The notes beneath the pieces were generated by a model. The model was not told the DNA's origin, searched no databases, and worked only from the letters and a program-made list of their open reading frames with translations. A program made the position numbers and the translations under genes. Shown piece after piece: positions 15,041 to 23,395 of a stretch of 64,000 bases of DNA (position 1 is the stretch's first letter; each line of letters begins with the position of its first letter). Source of the DNA: Veillonella sp. VA139 (GTDB lineage: Bacteria > Bacillota > Negativicutes > Veillonellales > Veillonellaceae); assembly GCF_003992005.1 (NCBI RefSeq), contig NZ_RQVL01000002.1:1-64000 (forward strand). Reading direction: 5' to 3'.

Positions 15041-16375
15041 ATGTCGAAACCATTAGTTGCGGTCGTAGGGAGACCAAATGTAGGGAAGTCTACATTATTT
15101 AATGCCATTGTGAATAAACGAATTTCTATTGTGGAAGATATTCCAGGTGTAACACGAGATAGAATTTATTTCGATGCAGAGTGGTTACAACGAGAATTTA
15201 CTATGATCGATACTGGTGGAATTGAGTTCATCACTGCAGAAAGTCATGAAATTCCTAAAATGATGCGCTTTCAGGCGCAATTGGCTATTGAAGAAGCGGA
15301 TGTTATCCTTTTTGTTGTAGATGGTAAGCAAGGTATTACCATTGCTGATGAAGAAGTGGCAAATCTATTGCGTGCTAGCGGTAAGCCTGTGATTCTTGTA
15401 GTTAATAAAATCGACAGTGTGAACCAAGAAGCAAATATTTATGAATTTTATAATTTAGGAATTGGTGATCCAATCGGTATTTCTGCGAAAAACTTGATGA
15501 ACTTAGGTGATTTGCTAGATGATGTGGTGAAACATTTCCCTCCACAAAGTGCTAGCGAGGAAGATGAAGATACCATCCATGTAGCCTTGATTGGTCGTCC
15601 TAATGTGGGTAAATCTTCTCTTACAAATGCCTTATTAGGTCAAGATCGTGTTATCGTCAGTGATGTGGCAGGAACTACTCGTGATTCTATCGACACCCAT
15701 TGGAGTCATGATGGTCAGGATTTTGTATTAATCGATACAGCGGGCATGCGTCGTAAATCTCGTATTGATGCACCTGTAGAGCGTTATAGTATTGTTCGTT
15801 CTCTTCGTGCTATTGATCGCTCTGATATTGTTGTTTTAGTATTAGATGCTACAGACGGGGTTACAGAACAGGATAAAAAAATTGTAGGTTACGCCCATGA
15901 ATCTGGTAAAGGTTTAGTCATCGTTGTGAATAAATGGGATTTGATTGAAAAAGATGACAAGACCACTTTACGATTTACAGAAGACATTTATGATGAAATG
16001 GCTTTCTTGCGGTATGCACCAATCTTGTTTGCGTCGGCTTTAACAAAACAACGCGTTCATCGCTTAGCAGAATTAATTAAATATGTATCTGAGCAACAAC
16101 ATATGCGTATTTCTACAAGTGTATTAAACCAACTGTTATCGGATGCGCAAACAGTAAACCCAGTGCCGTCTCGTGGTGGACGGATTCCGAAAATTTACTA
16201 TATGACACAGGCAAGTGTAAAACCTCCTACGTTTATTTTATTTGTGAATGAACCAGAATTAATTCACTTCTCCTATATGCGTTTCTTGGAGAACCGCCTT
16301 CGTGAATCATTTGGCTTTGAAGGAACTCCAATTCGATTAGTACTTCGTGGTAAGAAGGGAACTGATGAAGAATGA
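15041..16375 (+). CDS. der: Ribosome-assembly GTPase Der (EngA)
   Basis: A 444-residue protein with two tandem GTPase domains and a C-terminal KH-like domain, needed for 50S subunit maturation. Domain 1 has GRPNVGKST, DTGG and NKID; domain 2 has GRPNVGKSS, DTAGMRRKS and NKWD. The end overlaps the plsY start by four bases. It heads a plsY-gpsA unit of phospholipid genes, a common Firmicute linkage. Confidence 0.97.
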   Translation: MSKPLVAVVGRPNVGKSTLFNAIVNKRISIVEDIPGVTRDRIYFDAEWLQREFTMIDTGGIEFITAESHEIPKMMRFQAQLAIEEADVILFVVDGKQGITIADEEVANLLRASGKPVILVVNKIDSVNQEANIYEFYNLGIGDPIGISAKNLMNLGDLLDDVVKHFPPQSASEEDEDTIHVALIGRPNVGKSSLTNALLGQDRVIVSDVAGTTRDSIDTHWSHDGQDFVLIDTAGMRRKSRIDAPVERYSIVRSLRAIDRSDIVVLVLDATDGVTEQDKKIVGYAHESGKGLVIVVNKWDLIEKDDKTTLRFTEDIYDEMAFLRYAPILFASALTKQRVHRLAELIKYVSEQQHMRISTSVLNQLLSDAQTVNPVPSRGGRIPKIYYMTQASVKPPTFILFVNEPELIHFSYMRFLENRLRESFGFEGTPIRLVLRGKKGTDEE

Positions 16376-16971
16376 TAACAATGGAAATAGCTGTATTGGT
16401 CGTAGTGGCTTATATCATAGGATCGATTCCAACGGGTCTTATTATTGGAAAACTTTTTTTCCATACTGATGTACGTCAATTTGGTAGTAAGAATATCGGC
16501 GCTACTAATACCTATCGAGTGTTAGGTATGAAAGCTGCCCTACCTGTCTTCTTAGGAGATGCAGGGAAAGGAGCTGTAGGTGTACTCTTGTTTTCGCCGA
16601 ATCCAGAATGGATGATTATAGGTGGATTATGTGCAATGATTGGTCATAATTGGTCTATTTTCCTTGGGTTTTCCGGTGGCAGAGGAGTGGCTACAGGATT
16701 AGGCGTGCTCATTGCATTATCACCGATAGCGGCGTTCATTTGCTTTGCTGTATGGGCTATTATTGTTAAGTTTACTTCTTATGTATCCCTAGGATCCATT
16801 GTAGCGGCTACACTAGTGCCTATCGTGATGTACTGTTTATCTGAACCTTTACCATATATTATCTTTGGTGCTATAGCCGCATTATTTGTGGTATTCCGTC
16901 ATAGAGAAAATATTATGCGTCTTTTACAAGGAAAAGAGTTAGCTGTGAAACGTATTACAAAGGATGAGTAA
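16372..16971 (+). CDS. plsY: Glycerol-3-phosphate acyltransferase PlsY
   Basis: A 199-residue integral membrane enzyme that uses acyl-phosphate to acylate glycerol-3-phosphate, the first step of phospholipid synthesis. Family motifs are GSKNIGATNTYRVLG (loop 1) and GFSGGRGVATGLGV (loop 2), between about five hydrophobic helices. ATG 16372 overlaps the der stop; ATG 16381 is an alternative. gpsA, which makes its substrate, follows after two bases. Confidence 0.95.
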   Translation: MITMEIAVLVVVAYIIGSIPTGLIIGKLFFHTDVRQFGSKNIGATNTYRVLGMKAALPVFLGDAGKGAVGVLLFSPNPEWMIIGGLCAMIGHNWSIFLGFSGGRGVATGLGVLIALSPIAAFICFAVWAIIVKFTSYVSLGSIVAATLVPIVMYCLSEPLPYIIFGAIAALFVVFRHRENIMRLLQGKELAVKRITKDE

Positions 16972-16973
16972 GT

Positions 16974-17978
16974 ATGAAAATTGCAGTTATTGGGTCTGGC
17001 AGTTGGGGAACAGCATTAGCTCTGAAAGGAATAGAGGTAGGTCATCAAGTGACCATGTATTGCCGTACGGAAGAGAAAGCAAATTATTTACGTGAATATC
17101 GCATTAATCCTTATTTGCCAGAAGTTGTATTACCTAGTTCACTAGAGTTTCAACATTCTTATGAAGCTACCTTAGCAGATGCAGAGGTGGTGTTACTGGT
17201 AACGCCATCTAGTTATGTGCGAAGTACTCTACAGGAGTTGAAACAATATTTACAACTATCTATGATTATCGTAGGATGCTCTAAAGGGTTGGAAAAAGAT
17301 AGCGAAAAACGATTGTCCTTGGTTATTGAAGAAGAAGTGCAAGGTTTAGTGAAAGCGACGGCTATTTTATCTGGACCCAATCATGCGGAAGAAGTAGGGC
17401 GTAATTTGCCAGCTGCTACGGTGGTAGCAAGCCAACATGAAGAGGCTATTTGCACACTACAAAAAGCCTTGGGTGGACCAACCTTTCGGGTCTATGGTAA
17501 CACAGATGTAATTGGTGTTGAACTAGGGGGAGCTACAAAAAATATCATCGCTTTAGCAGCAGGTATTGCCCATGGTATGCATTTAGGAGATAATTTGTTG
17601 GCAGCCTTACTGACTCGTGGACTTCATGAAATGACGAAGTTTGGCGTTGCCATGGGAGCAAAAGCAGAAACCTATGCAGGACTTTCAGGAATGGGAGATC
17701 TAATTGCTACGTGCATGAGTCCTCATAGTCGAAACCGTCGAGCCGGGCAAAAATTAGCCGATGGAGAGACTATGGAAGATATCATCAACCATTCTCAGAT
17801 GGTGGTGGAAGGCTTTTTTGCAGTTCGTATTATTTATGACTTAGCCAAAGCAAAGGGAATCGATATGCCTATCACCAATGCTCTGTATGAGGTGTTATAT
17901 CATAAGGTTCCACCGGCAGAAGTGCTAATGCAGTTGATGATGCGTGATGTAAAACAAGAAGTTTGTAATGAGTCATAG
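16974..17978 (+). CDS. gpsA: NAD(P)-dependent glycerol-3-phosphate dehydrogenase
   Basis: A 334-residue enzyme reducing dihydroxyacetone phosphate to sn-glycerol-3-phosphate. The Rossmann motif is VIGSGSWGTALA (residues 5-16), followed by the substrate region ILSGPNHAEEVGR and the catalytic-domain block GVELGGATKNIIALAAGI. It provides the substrate of PlsY encoded just upstream. Confidence 0.96.
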   Translation: MKIAVIGSGSWGTALALKGIEVGHQVTMYCRTEEKANYLREYRINPYLPEVVLPSSLEFQHSYEATLADAEVVLLVTPSSYVRSTLQELKQYLQLSMIIVGCSKGLEKDSEKRLSLVIEEEVQGLVKATAILSGPNHAEEVGRNLPAATVVASQHEEAICTLQKALGGPTFRVYGNTDVIGVELGGATKNIIALAAGIAHGMHLGDNLLAALLTRGLHEMTKFGVAMGAKAETYAGLSGMGDLIATCMSPHSRNRRAGQKLADGETMEDIINHSQMVVEGFFAVRIIYDLAKAKGIDMPITNALYEVLYHKVPPAEVLMQLMMRDVKQEVCNES

Positions 17979-18007
17979 ACTATGAGGAAGATTTCATAAA
18001 AAATCTA

Positions 18008-18036
18008 TTGTACCCCATAGTAAAATCATGTAGAAT
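18008..18036 (+). promoter_or_regulatory. Candidate promoter for rsmD-coaD
   Basis: TTGTAC (18008-18013) and TAGAAT (18031-18036), spaced 17 bases, lie 25 bases before rsmD. The short gap implies a very short untranslated leader; no strong ribosome binding site is seen before rsmD. Confidence 0.5.
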
Positions 18037-18060
18037 ATACAAGTACAGGTAGTAAAATAT

Positions 18061-18606
18061 ATGAGAATTATTTCAGGGACAGCTAAAGGGCATACTATAC
18101 AAGCTCCGAAAGGTATGGATACAAGACCTACACAAGATCGAGTGCGTGAGAGCATTTGTAATGTCATACAAAGTCGAAGAGGATTTTTTGAGGCGCAGGT
18201 GCTAGATTTATTTTCTGGAACAGGTGCGCTCGCCATCGAATCTTTGAGCCGCGGTGCTAGTCATGCTATTGCGGTAGATACGCGCACTGATACGTGCATT
18301 AGAAAGAATGCACAACATTGTAAGGTAGAAGACCGATTGGAAATTATGAAATGTACTATGGAATCGGCACTTTCACGGTTACAAGGAAAGCAGTTTCAGT
18401 TGATATTTTCTGATCCCCCTTATGAAAAAGGGTATGTCCAAAAAACATTGGACTTAGTGGAAGAGTTACAATTACTTACCGAAGATGGCTTTTTAATTTT
18501 AGAACGCCATAAGAATGAGACATTAGAATTATTGCCCAAGTGGATGCTTGTAAAAGCCCTATCCTTTGGGTACACTCGCGTTGACATTCTGTGTCGAGAA
18601 CCGTAG
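18061..18606 (+). CDS. rsmD: 16S rRNA (guanine-966-N2)-methyltransferase
   Basis: A 181-residue SAM-dependent methyltransferase. RIISGTAKGHTIQAPKG at the start, the SAM motif DLFSGTGALAIE and the catalytic SDPPYEKGY define RsmD. It is followed after 15 bases by coaD, a pairing conserved across Firmicutes. Confidence 0.94.
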   Translation: MRIISGTAKGHTIQAPKGMDTRPTQDRVRESICNVIQSRRGFFEAQVLDLFSGTGALAIESLSRGASHAIAVDTRTDTCIRKNAQHCKVEDRLEIMKCTMESALSRLQGKQFQLIFSDPPYEKGYVQKTLDLVEELQLLTEDGFLILERHKNETLELLPKWMLVKALSFGYTRVDILCREP

Positions 18607-18621
18607 AAAGGGGCTTAGATT

Positions 18622-19113
18622 GTGAGAATTGGAGTTTGTCCAGGTAGTTTTGATCCTGTTACAAATGGACATATAGATATATTTGAGCGCGCTAGTAAAT
18701 TAGTGGATAAGCTAATCGTAGTGATTTTAGAGAATCCAAATAAAAAGTACTTGTTTACCTTGGATGAACGAGCAGAGTTAATTCGTCAATCTGTGTCACA
18801 TATTCCTAATGTTGAAGTGGATTTTGGGGCTGGTTTGTTGAATGATTATGTAAAATCGAGAGATAGTCATATTATCATTCGTGGTCTCCGTGCGCTGAGC
18901 GACTTTGAATATGAATTTCAACGAGCTTTATTTTCAAAATATTTAGATGATGAGATTGAAACTGTTTTTATTATGACCAACAATAAATATGCTTTCGTAA
19001 GCTCTACGGGGATCCGAGAATTAGCTAAATTTGGTGGTAAATTAGAAGGTTTAGTACCGGATGTTGTGAAACAAGCATTAGAAGATAAATTTAATACAGT
19101 ACAAGAAAAATAG
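18622..19113 (+). CDS. coaD: Phosphopantetheine adenylyltransferase
   Basis: A 163-residue nucleotidyltransferase for the fourth step of CoA synthesis (phosphopantetheine to dephospho-CoA). It has CPGSFDPVTNGHIDI with the T/HxGH motif, the IIRGLRALSDFEYE block and SSTGIRELAKFGG. It starts at GTG 18622 after AAAGGGGC. CoaBC, which acts just before it in the pathway, is encoded at 20437. Confidence 0.96.
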   Translation: MRIGVCPGSFDPVTNGHIDIFERASKLVDKLIVVILENPNKKYLFTLDERAELIRQSVSHIPNVEVDFGAGLLNDYVKSRDSHIIIRGLRALSDFEYEFQRALFSKYLDDEIETVFIMTNNKYAFVSSTGIRELAKFGGKLEGLVPDVVKQALEDKFNTVQEK

Positions 19114-19122
19114 GAGGACGCC

Positions 19123-19563
19123 ATGAGAACAGAAAAATTATTAGAAGAATTGGAAAACTTGATTGTTACTAGTAACAATATGATTATGACAAATAAAAAG
19201 TTAATTGAAGAAGAAGAAATTATGCGCATAGTAGATGCCTTAACAGAATCTTTACCTCTTGAATTAGAAGAATCTCGTCGCATTGTGGCAGAACGTGATC
19301 GTATCGTAGCGGAAGGTCAAAAACAAGCCGACGCGTTGATTGAACAAGCGAAGGAATATATTCAAAAATTAACGGAAGAAAGTGAATTGGTCAAACAAGC
19401 ACAAGAACATGCTAATCATATCATTGCAGAAGCTAATAAATCTTCTGAAGAACTTAAAAATAGCTCTATTCAATATGCTAGTGATGTGTTCAAATACGTA
19501 GAGTCTAATTTAGAACGTACGTTAGAGGCGTTGCAAGAAAATCGTCAGACATTATATAAATAA
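19123..19563 (+). CDS. Coiled-coil protein downstream of coaD, function unknown
   Basis: A 146-residue, highly charged, almost wholly helical protein. Residues about 40-140 are rich in Glu, Ala, Lys and Gln with heptad character (IVAEGQKQADALIEQAKEYI), resembling the stalk of ATP synthase b subunits or DivIVA-like proteins. There is no membrane segment and no catalytic motif. AGGAGG precedes the ATG. Position after coaD suggests it belongs to the rsmD-coaD unit; a similar protein is often found there in Firmicutes, and no function is established to my knowledge. Confidence 0.75.
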   Translation: MRTEKLLEELENLIVTSNNMIMTNKKLIEEEEIMRIVDALTESLPLELEESRRIVAERDRIVAEGQKQADALIEQAKEYIQKLTEESELVKQAQEHANHIIAEANKSSEELKNSSIQYASDVFKYVESNLERTLEALQENRQTLYK

Positions 19564-19570
19564 TTCATTT

Positions 19571-19607
19571 GGGACTGTAGCAAGATATATTTTGTTGCAG
19601 TCTCTTT
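19571..19607 (+). terminator. Terminator after the coaD unit
   Basis: GGGACTGTAGCAA pairs imperfectly with TTGTTGCAGTCTC and is followed by TTTT. The next 200 bases up to the acetyltransferase gene are AT-rich, with no other feature I can support. Confidence 0.7.
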
Positions 19608-19809
19608 TATATGTAACAATGATGGTATGTTCTTATATGTTTCTATTGTTTGGAAATAATTCTATGGGTGTTCATTATTCTTGAACACTATGTGCTTATG
19701 TAAGTGACAAATACATCTTGTAATTTTTTGAAGAAATTAAAAGGAGTTTTTGTAATTTCGTCGAATACTAACAATATCAGTTTCATGTAATACTAAGAGG
19801 AGGTATACT

Positions 19810-20256
19810 ATGAATTTTGAAATTCGTAATGGCCACGATTATATTGATGAAGTAAAAAATTTATTTGTAGAGTATGTACGATCCTTAGGTGTGTCCGCTA
19901 ATTTAAGAGAGTTTCATGGACTAGAAGACAAATATAAAGGTGAAGGTGAAGCCTTGTATATTGCTTTCATTGATAACAAACCAGCGGGTTGTGTCGCATT
20001 ACGCTATGTTGATAGTAAAACAGCAGCTATGAAACGGTTGTACGTTCGTCCTGCTTTTCGGCATAGCTCTTTAGGTACGAATATGGCTAAAATGGTAGTA
20101 GAAGATGCTCGTGAATTTGGGTATAAAACATTGCTCTTAGATAGTTTACCTAGCATGGAAAATGCAAAAGAGTTATATACTAATTTAGGGTTTAAAAAGT
20201 TGGACGGCACAAAGAAACCAGTGAAAACTGTCGTTCATTTATCATTGCCGTTATAA
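19810..20256 (+). CDS. GNAT-family N-acetyltransferase
   Basis: A 148-residue single-domain acetyltransferase. The acetyl-CoA region reads MKRLYVRPAFRHSSLGTNMAKMV (split as two motifs: RLYVRPAFR and the loop RHSSLG), followed by a typical YKTLLLDSLPSMENAKELY segment and the conserved NLGF end. GAGGAGG precedes the ATG. It stands alone between two terminators. The substrate cannot be told; small-molecule or protein acetylation are both possible. Confidence 0.85.
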   Translation: MNFEIRNGHDYIDEVKNLFVEYVRSLGVSANLREFHGLEDKYKGEGEALYIAFIDNKPAGCVALRYVDSKTAAMKRLYVRPAFRHSSLGTNMAKMVVEDAREFGYKTLLLDSLPSMENAKELYTNLGFKKLDGTKKPVKTVVHLSLPL

Positions 20257-20269
20257 GAAAATAGATGTA

Positions 20270-20355
20270 TACTCTATATGTAAGGACCTTCTACATATAG
20301 CAGAGTAAATAAGCTGTAACATGAGATAGGCGGATATATATCTCTGTTACGGCTT
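20270..20355 (+). terminator. Two consecutive hairpins after the acetyltransferase gene
   Basis: The first hairpin is TACTCTATATGTA (20270-20282) with TACATATAG-CAGAGTA (20292-20306), without a T run. The second is AAGCTGTAACATGAGA (20311-20326) with TCTCTGTTACGGCTT (20341-20355), followed by CTTTG. The second probably terminates; the first is unexplained. Confidence 0.55.
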
Positions 20356-20436
20356 CTTTGTGTAATGTGTTTATAAGGCACTTCTTTCATCTATATGATA
20401 CTAGAATAGTTTCTAGTGAGTAGGAGTAAAGGAAAG

Positions 20437-21687
20437 GTGAATCGTTTGGAAGATATGAATCTAATAGAGGAACCCTATCGCATGCTATGCAACCCTCCAT
20501 ATGATTTGAAGGGAAAACATATTGTAGTAGGAGTAACAGCAGGAATTGCAGCCTATAAAGCGGTGGATTTAGTAAGCCGTTTATATAAAGCAGGCGCGGA
20601 AGTAAAAGTGGTAATGACGAGAAATGCCACTAAATTTGTAAGCCCCCTTGTGTTTGGTGAAATTAGTAAACACAAAGTGGCTGTGGAAATGTTTGAAAAT
20701 GTACAGGATTGGAATGTAGAGCATATTGCCTATGCAACATGGGCAGATGCCTATGTAGTGGCACCAGCTACCGCTAATATAATAGCCAAAATGGTCCACG
20801 GTATTGCAGATGATATGTTATCTACCCAATTATTGGCCACAACGGCCCCTGTATTTGTCTGTCCCGCTATGAATAGTAACATGTATGCCCATCCAACTGT
20901 GCAAGAAAATTTAACTATCTTGCGTGGTAGAGGCGTCCATGTGCTAGAGCCTGATAGTGGACTTTTGGCATGTGGGGTAGAAGGAAAAGGTCGTTTACCA
21001 GAACCGCAAAAAATTATGGACTGGGTGGACTTTCATTTAGGGAAAACAGAACTATTGGAAGGTAAAACTGTGATTGTCAGTGCTGGTGGTACGCAAGAAG
21101 CTATTGATCCGGTTCGGTACATTACGAATCGTTCCAGTGGAAAGATGGGATATGCAGTAGCTCTAAAAGCGGCACAAGCAGGGGCTAAGACAATCTTGGT
21201 ATCAGCTCCTACAGATCTTGCGAAACCAATTGGTGTAGAACGGATTATGGTTCGTTCGGCTACAGAGATGAAAGAGGCTATAGATAGTCACTATGACTCT
21301 GCAGATGCTGTGATTATGGCCGCGGCTGTGGCGGACTATCGTGTAGCTGAAGTAGCGGACAATAAAATAAAAAAACAAGAAACTATGACATTAGAGTTGG
21401 TAAAAAATCCAGATATATTAGCAAGCTTAGGAGAATGTAAACAGCATCAAAAATTAATTGGTTTTGCGGCGGAAACGCAAGATGTCATTGTCTATGGAAA
21501 AGAAAAAGTGCGCAAAAAGAATTTGGATATGTTAGTAGCTAATGATGTAAGTAAATCAAATGCTGGATTTGATGTAGATACAAATGAAGTGACATTTATC
21601 TATCCTGGAGATCAAATTGTAAATTTACCCAATATGTCAAAACTTGATGTAGCAGAACGTATCATTCAAGCCTTGGCAGACCTATAA
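20437..21687 (+). CDS. coaBC: Bifunctional phosphopantothenoylcysteine decarboxylase / phosphopantothenate-cysteine ligase
   Basis: About 416 residues. The N-terminal flavoprotein CoaC domain has GVTAGIAAYKAVDLVSR, HIAYATWADA (catalytic His) and CPAMNSNMY. The C-terminal CoaB domain has SAGGTQEAIDPVRYITNRSS, AAAVADYR and IGFAAET. It converts 4'-phosphopantothenate and cysteine to phosphopantetheine for CoA. The start is uncertain: GTG 20437 fits AGGAG at 20422-20426, while GTG 20416 and ATG 20455 are in frame. The metK promoter lies inside its last codons. Confidence 0.93.
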   Translation: MNRLEDMNLIEEPYRMLCNPPYDLKGKHIVVGVTAGIAAYKAVDLVSRLYKAGAEVKVVMTRNATKFVSPLVFGEISKHKVAVEMFENVQDWNVEHIAYATWADAYVVAPATANIIAKMVHGIADDMLSTQLLATTAPVFVCPAMNSNMYAHPTVQENLTILRGRGVHVLEPDSGLLACGVEGKGRLPEPQKIMDWVDFHLGKTELLEGKTVIVSAGGTQEAIDPVRYITNRSSGKMGYAVALKAAQAGAKTILVSAPTDLAKPIGVERIMVRSATEMKEAIDSHYDSADAVIMAAAVADYRVAEVADNKIKKQETMTLELVKNPDILASLGECKQHQKLIGFAAETQDVIVYGKEKVRKKNLDMLVANDVSKSNAGFDVDTNEVTFIYPGDQIVNLPNMSKLDVAERIIQALADL

Positions 21688-21701
21688 ATCTATGCTATAA
21701 T
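21673..21701 (+). promoter_or_regulatory. metK promoter
   Basis: TTGGCA (21673-21678) and a perfect TATAAT (21696-21701) are spaced 17 bases. The -35 lies within the final codons of coaBC. Transcription would start about 40 bases before the SAM riboswitch. Confidence 0.75.
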
Positions 21702-21746
21702 ATTTGGTAGTGATTTTAAACTAAGTATTATATGTATGATACAAGT

Positions 21747-21882
21747 CTCATCAAGAGTAGTGGAGGGAAAGGCCCGGTGAAGCTACAGCAACCATTCCTT
21801 AGGGGAGAAGGTGCTAAATCCAACGATCTTTGATCGGAAGATGGGGATATGATTCCTCATCTTGGGATGAGGAATTTTTTTA
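21747..21882 (+). promoter_or_regulatory. SAM-I (S-box) riboswitch controlling metK
   Basis: The core begins CTCATCAAGAG, continues GTGGAGGGA, GGCCC and GAAGCTACAGCAACC, and has the later conserved elements GGTGCTAAATCC and GATCGGAAGATGGGG, all typical of the S-box aptamer. P1 would pair CTCATC (about 21748-21753) with GATGGG (about 21840-21845). The expression platform is an intrinsic terminator. High SAM would favour termination, so metK is made when SAM is low. Confidence 0.95.
21852..21881 (+). terminator. Riboswitch expression-platform terminator
   Basis: ATTCCTCATC (21852-21861) pairs perfectly with GATGAGGAAT (21866-21875), followed by six T. The 5' arm can alternatively pair with AGATGGGG of the aptamer P1 3' strand, giving the antiterminator. 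Confidence 0.9.
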
Positions 21883-21896
21883 TTGGAGGTTTATTC

Positions 21897-23087
21897 ATGG
21901 CAGAAAAACATGTATTTTTCACTTCTGAATCTGTAACAGAAGGTCATCCAGACAAAATTGCTGACCAAATTTCAGATGCTGTATTGGATGCTATTTTAGA
22001 AAAAGATCCAACAGCACACGTTGCCTGTGAAACATTAGTAACTACAGGCCAAGTTCATGTAGTAGGCGAAATTACTACAAAAACGTATGTAGACATTCCT
22101 CATATTGTTCGTGATACAATTCGTGAAATCGGATATACACGTGCAAAATTTGGCTTTGATGCAGATACTTGCGGTGTTAATGTAGCCATTGACGAACAAT
22201 CTGCTGACATTGCAATGGGTGTCGATGAAGCATTAGAATCTCGTGAAGGCGGTAGTGATGCATTCGATAAAATCGGTGCTGGTGACCAAGGTATGATGTT
22301 TGGCTTCGCATCTAATGAAACGGAAGAATTAATGCCTATGCCTATTAGCTTGGCACATCGCTTATCTCGTCAATTGACAAAAGTTCGTAAAGATGGTATA
22401 TTGCCTTACCTTCGTCCAGATGGTAAAACACAAGTAACTGTTGAATATGTTGATGGAAAACCTAAACGCATTGAAACAATCGTTATTTCTACACAACATG
22501 GTCCAGAAGTGACATTGGAACAAATCCAAGCAGATATTAAAAAATATGTAATCGATCCAGTTCTTCCAGAAGGATTTATTGATGAAAATACTAAATATTT
22601 CATCAACCCAACTGGTCGTTTCGTAATCGGTGGTCCACAAGGTGACGCTGGTTTGACTGGTCGTAAAATTATCGTAGATACCTATGGCGGTATGGCTCGT
22701 CATGGTGGTGGAGCTTTCTCCGGTAAAGATCCTACAAAAGTTGACCGTTCTGCAGCCTATGCAGCTCGTTATGTAGCTAAAAATATTGTGGCAGCTGGTC
22801 TTGCTGATAAATGTGAAGTACAAGTAGCATACGCAATTGGTGTAGCAAAACCTGTATCTATCATGGTGGAAACATTTGGTACTGCAAAAATCGAAGAAGA
22901 AAAAATCTCTGCATTAGTAAGCAAGCATTTTGATCTTCGTCCAGCAGGCATCATTGAAATGTTAGACTTGTTGAAACCACATTACAAAAAAACTGCTGCT
23001 TATGGTCATTTTGGTCGTACTGACGTAGACCTTCCATGGGAACGCACAGATAAAGCAGAAGCACTTCGTAAAGAAGCTGGCTTATAA
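21897..23087 (+). CDS. metK: S-adenosylmethionine synthetase
   Basis: A 396-residue enzyme making SAM from methionine and ATP. Motifs are [32 protein letters not shown] and [21 protein letters not shown] (methionine and ATP/phosphate sites; the last is quoted only in part as [13 protein letters not shown]). ATG 21897 after GGAGGT (21884-21889) is the true start; the frame extends upstream only through the riboswitch. Codon use is strongly biased, as expected for an abundant protein. A terminator follows. Confidence 0.97.
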   Translation: MAEKHVFFTSESVTEGHPDKIADQISDAVLDAILEKDPTAHVACETLVTTGQVHVVGEITTKTYVDIPHIVRDTIREIGYTRAKFGFDADTCGVNVAIDEQSADIAMGVDEALESREGGSDAFDKIGAGDQGMMFGFASNETEELMPMPISLAHRLSRQLTKVRKDGILPYLRPDGKTQVTVEYVDGKPKRIETIVISTQHGPEVTLEQIQADIKKYVIDPVLPEGFIDENTKYFINPTGRFVIGGPQGDAGLTGRKIIVDTYGGMARHGGGAFSGKDPTKVDRSAAYAARYVAKNIVAAGLADKCEVQVAYAIGVAKPVSIMVETFGTAKIEEEKISALVSKHFDLRPAGIIEMLDLLKPHYKKTAAYGHFGRTDVDLPWERTDKAEALRKEAGL

Positions 23088-23128
23088 TAGGTGAAAGATT
23101 TGTCATTCGCTTTTGAGTGATACATATA

Positions 23129-23165
23129 TAGAGGATAGAGACGCATGTCTTTGTCCTCTATTTTT
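23129..23165 (+). terminator. Terminator after metK
   Basis: TAGAGGATAGAGAC pairs with GTCTTTGTCCTCTA with a small bulge, followed by TTTTT. From here to the priA promoter, about 190 bases, I see no gene. Confidence 0.8.
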
Positions 23166-23360
23166 GTTATCCCTGTTGTCATGTACATAAACGATAAGCG
23201 TTTAGATTGTCATGTGTGCATACTTGTTATAAGAGAATGGGATTAGCATACCAATTCATTTGCTACTATATCATCGTATTTATTTCTCTTAAAAGAAATG
23301 CCATGACGTGAAAATGTGCAGGACTAGGGTATGAAATAGTATGAATCATAGGTATAAACG

Positions 23361-23369
23361 TGGTATAAT
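23361..23369 (+). promoter_or_regulatory. Candidate extended -10 promoter for priA
   Basis: TGGTATAAT (TGn plus a perfect -10) is 27 bases before the priA start and lacks a recognisable -35. It would begin the long priA-to-nnr transcription unit. Confidence 0.55.
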
Positions 23370-23395
23370 GGAGAGTGTTTAGTCAGGAGGTTATG

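Noticed and set aside
22362-22823. A 153-codon open frame on the minus strand inside metK
   Set aside because: It is antisense to a strongly codon-biased gene, has no recognisable domain and no ribosome binding site; codon bias creates such shadows.
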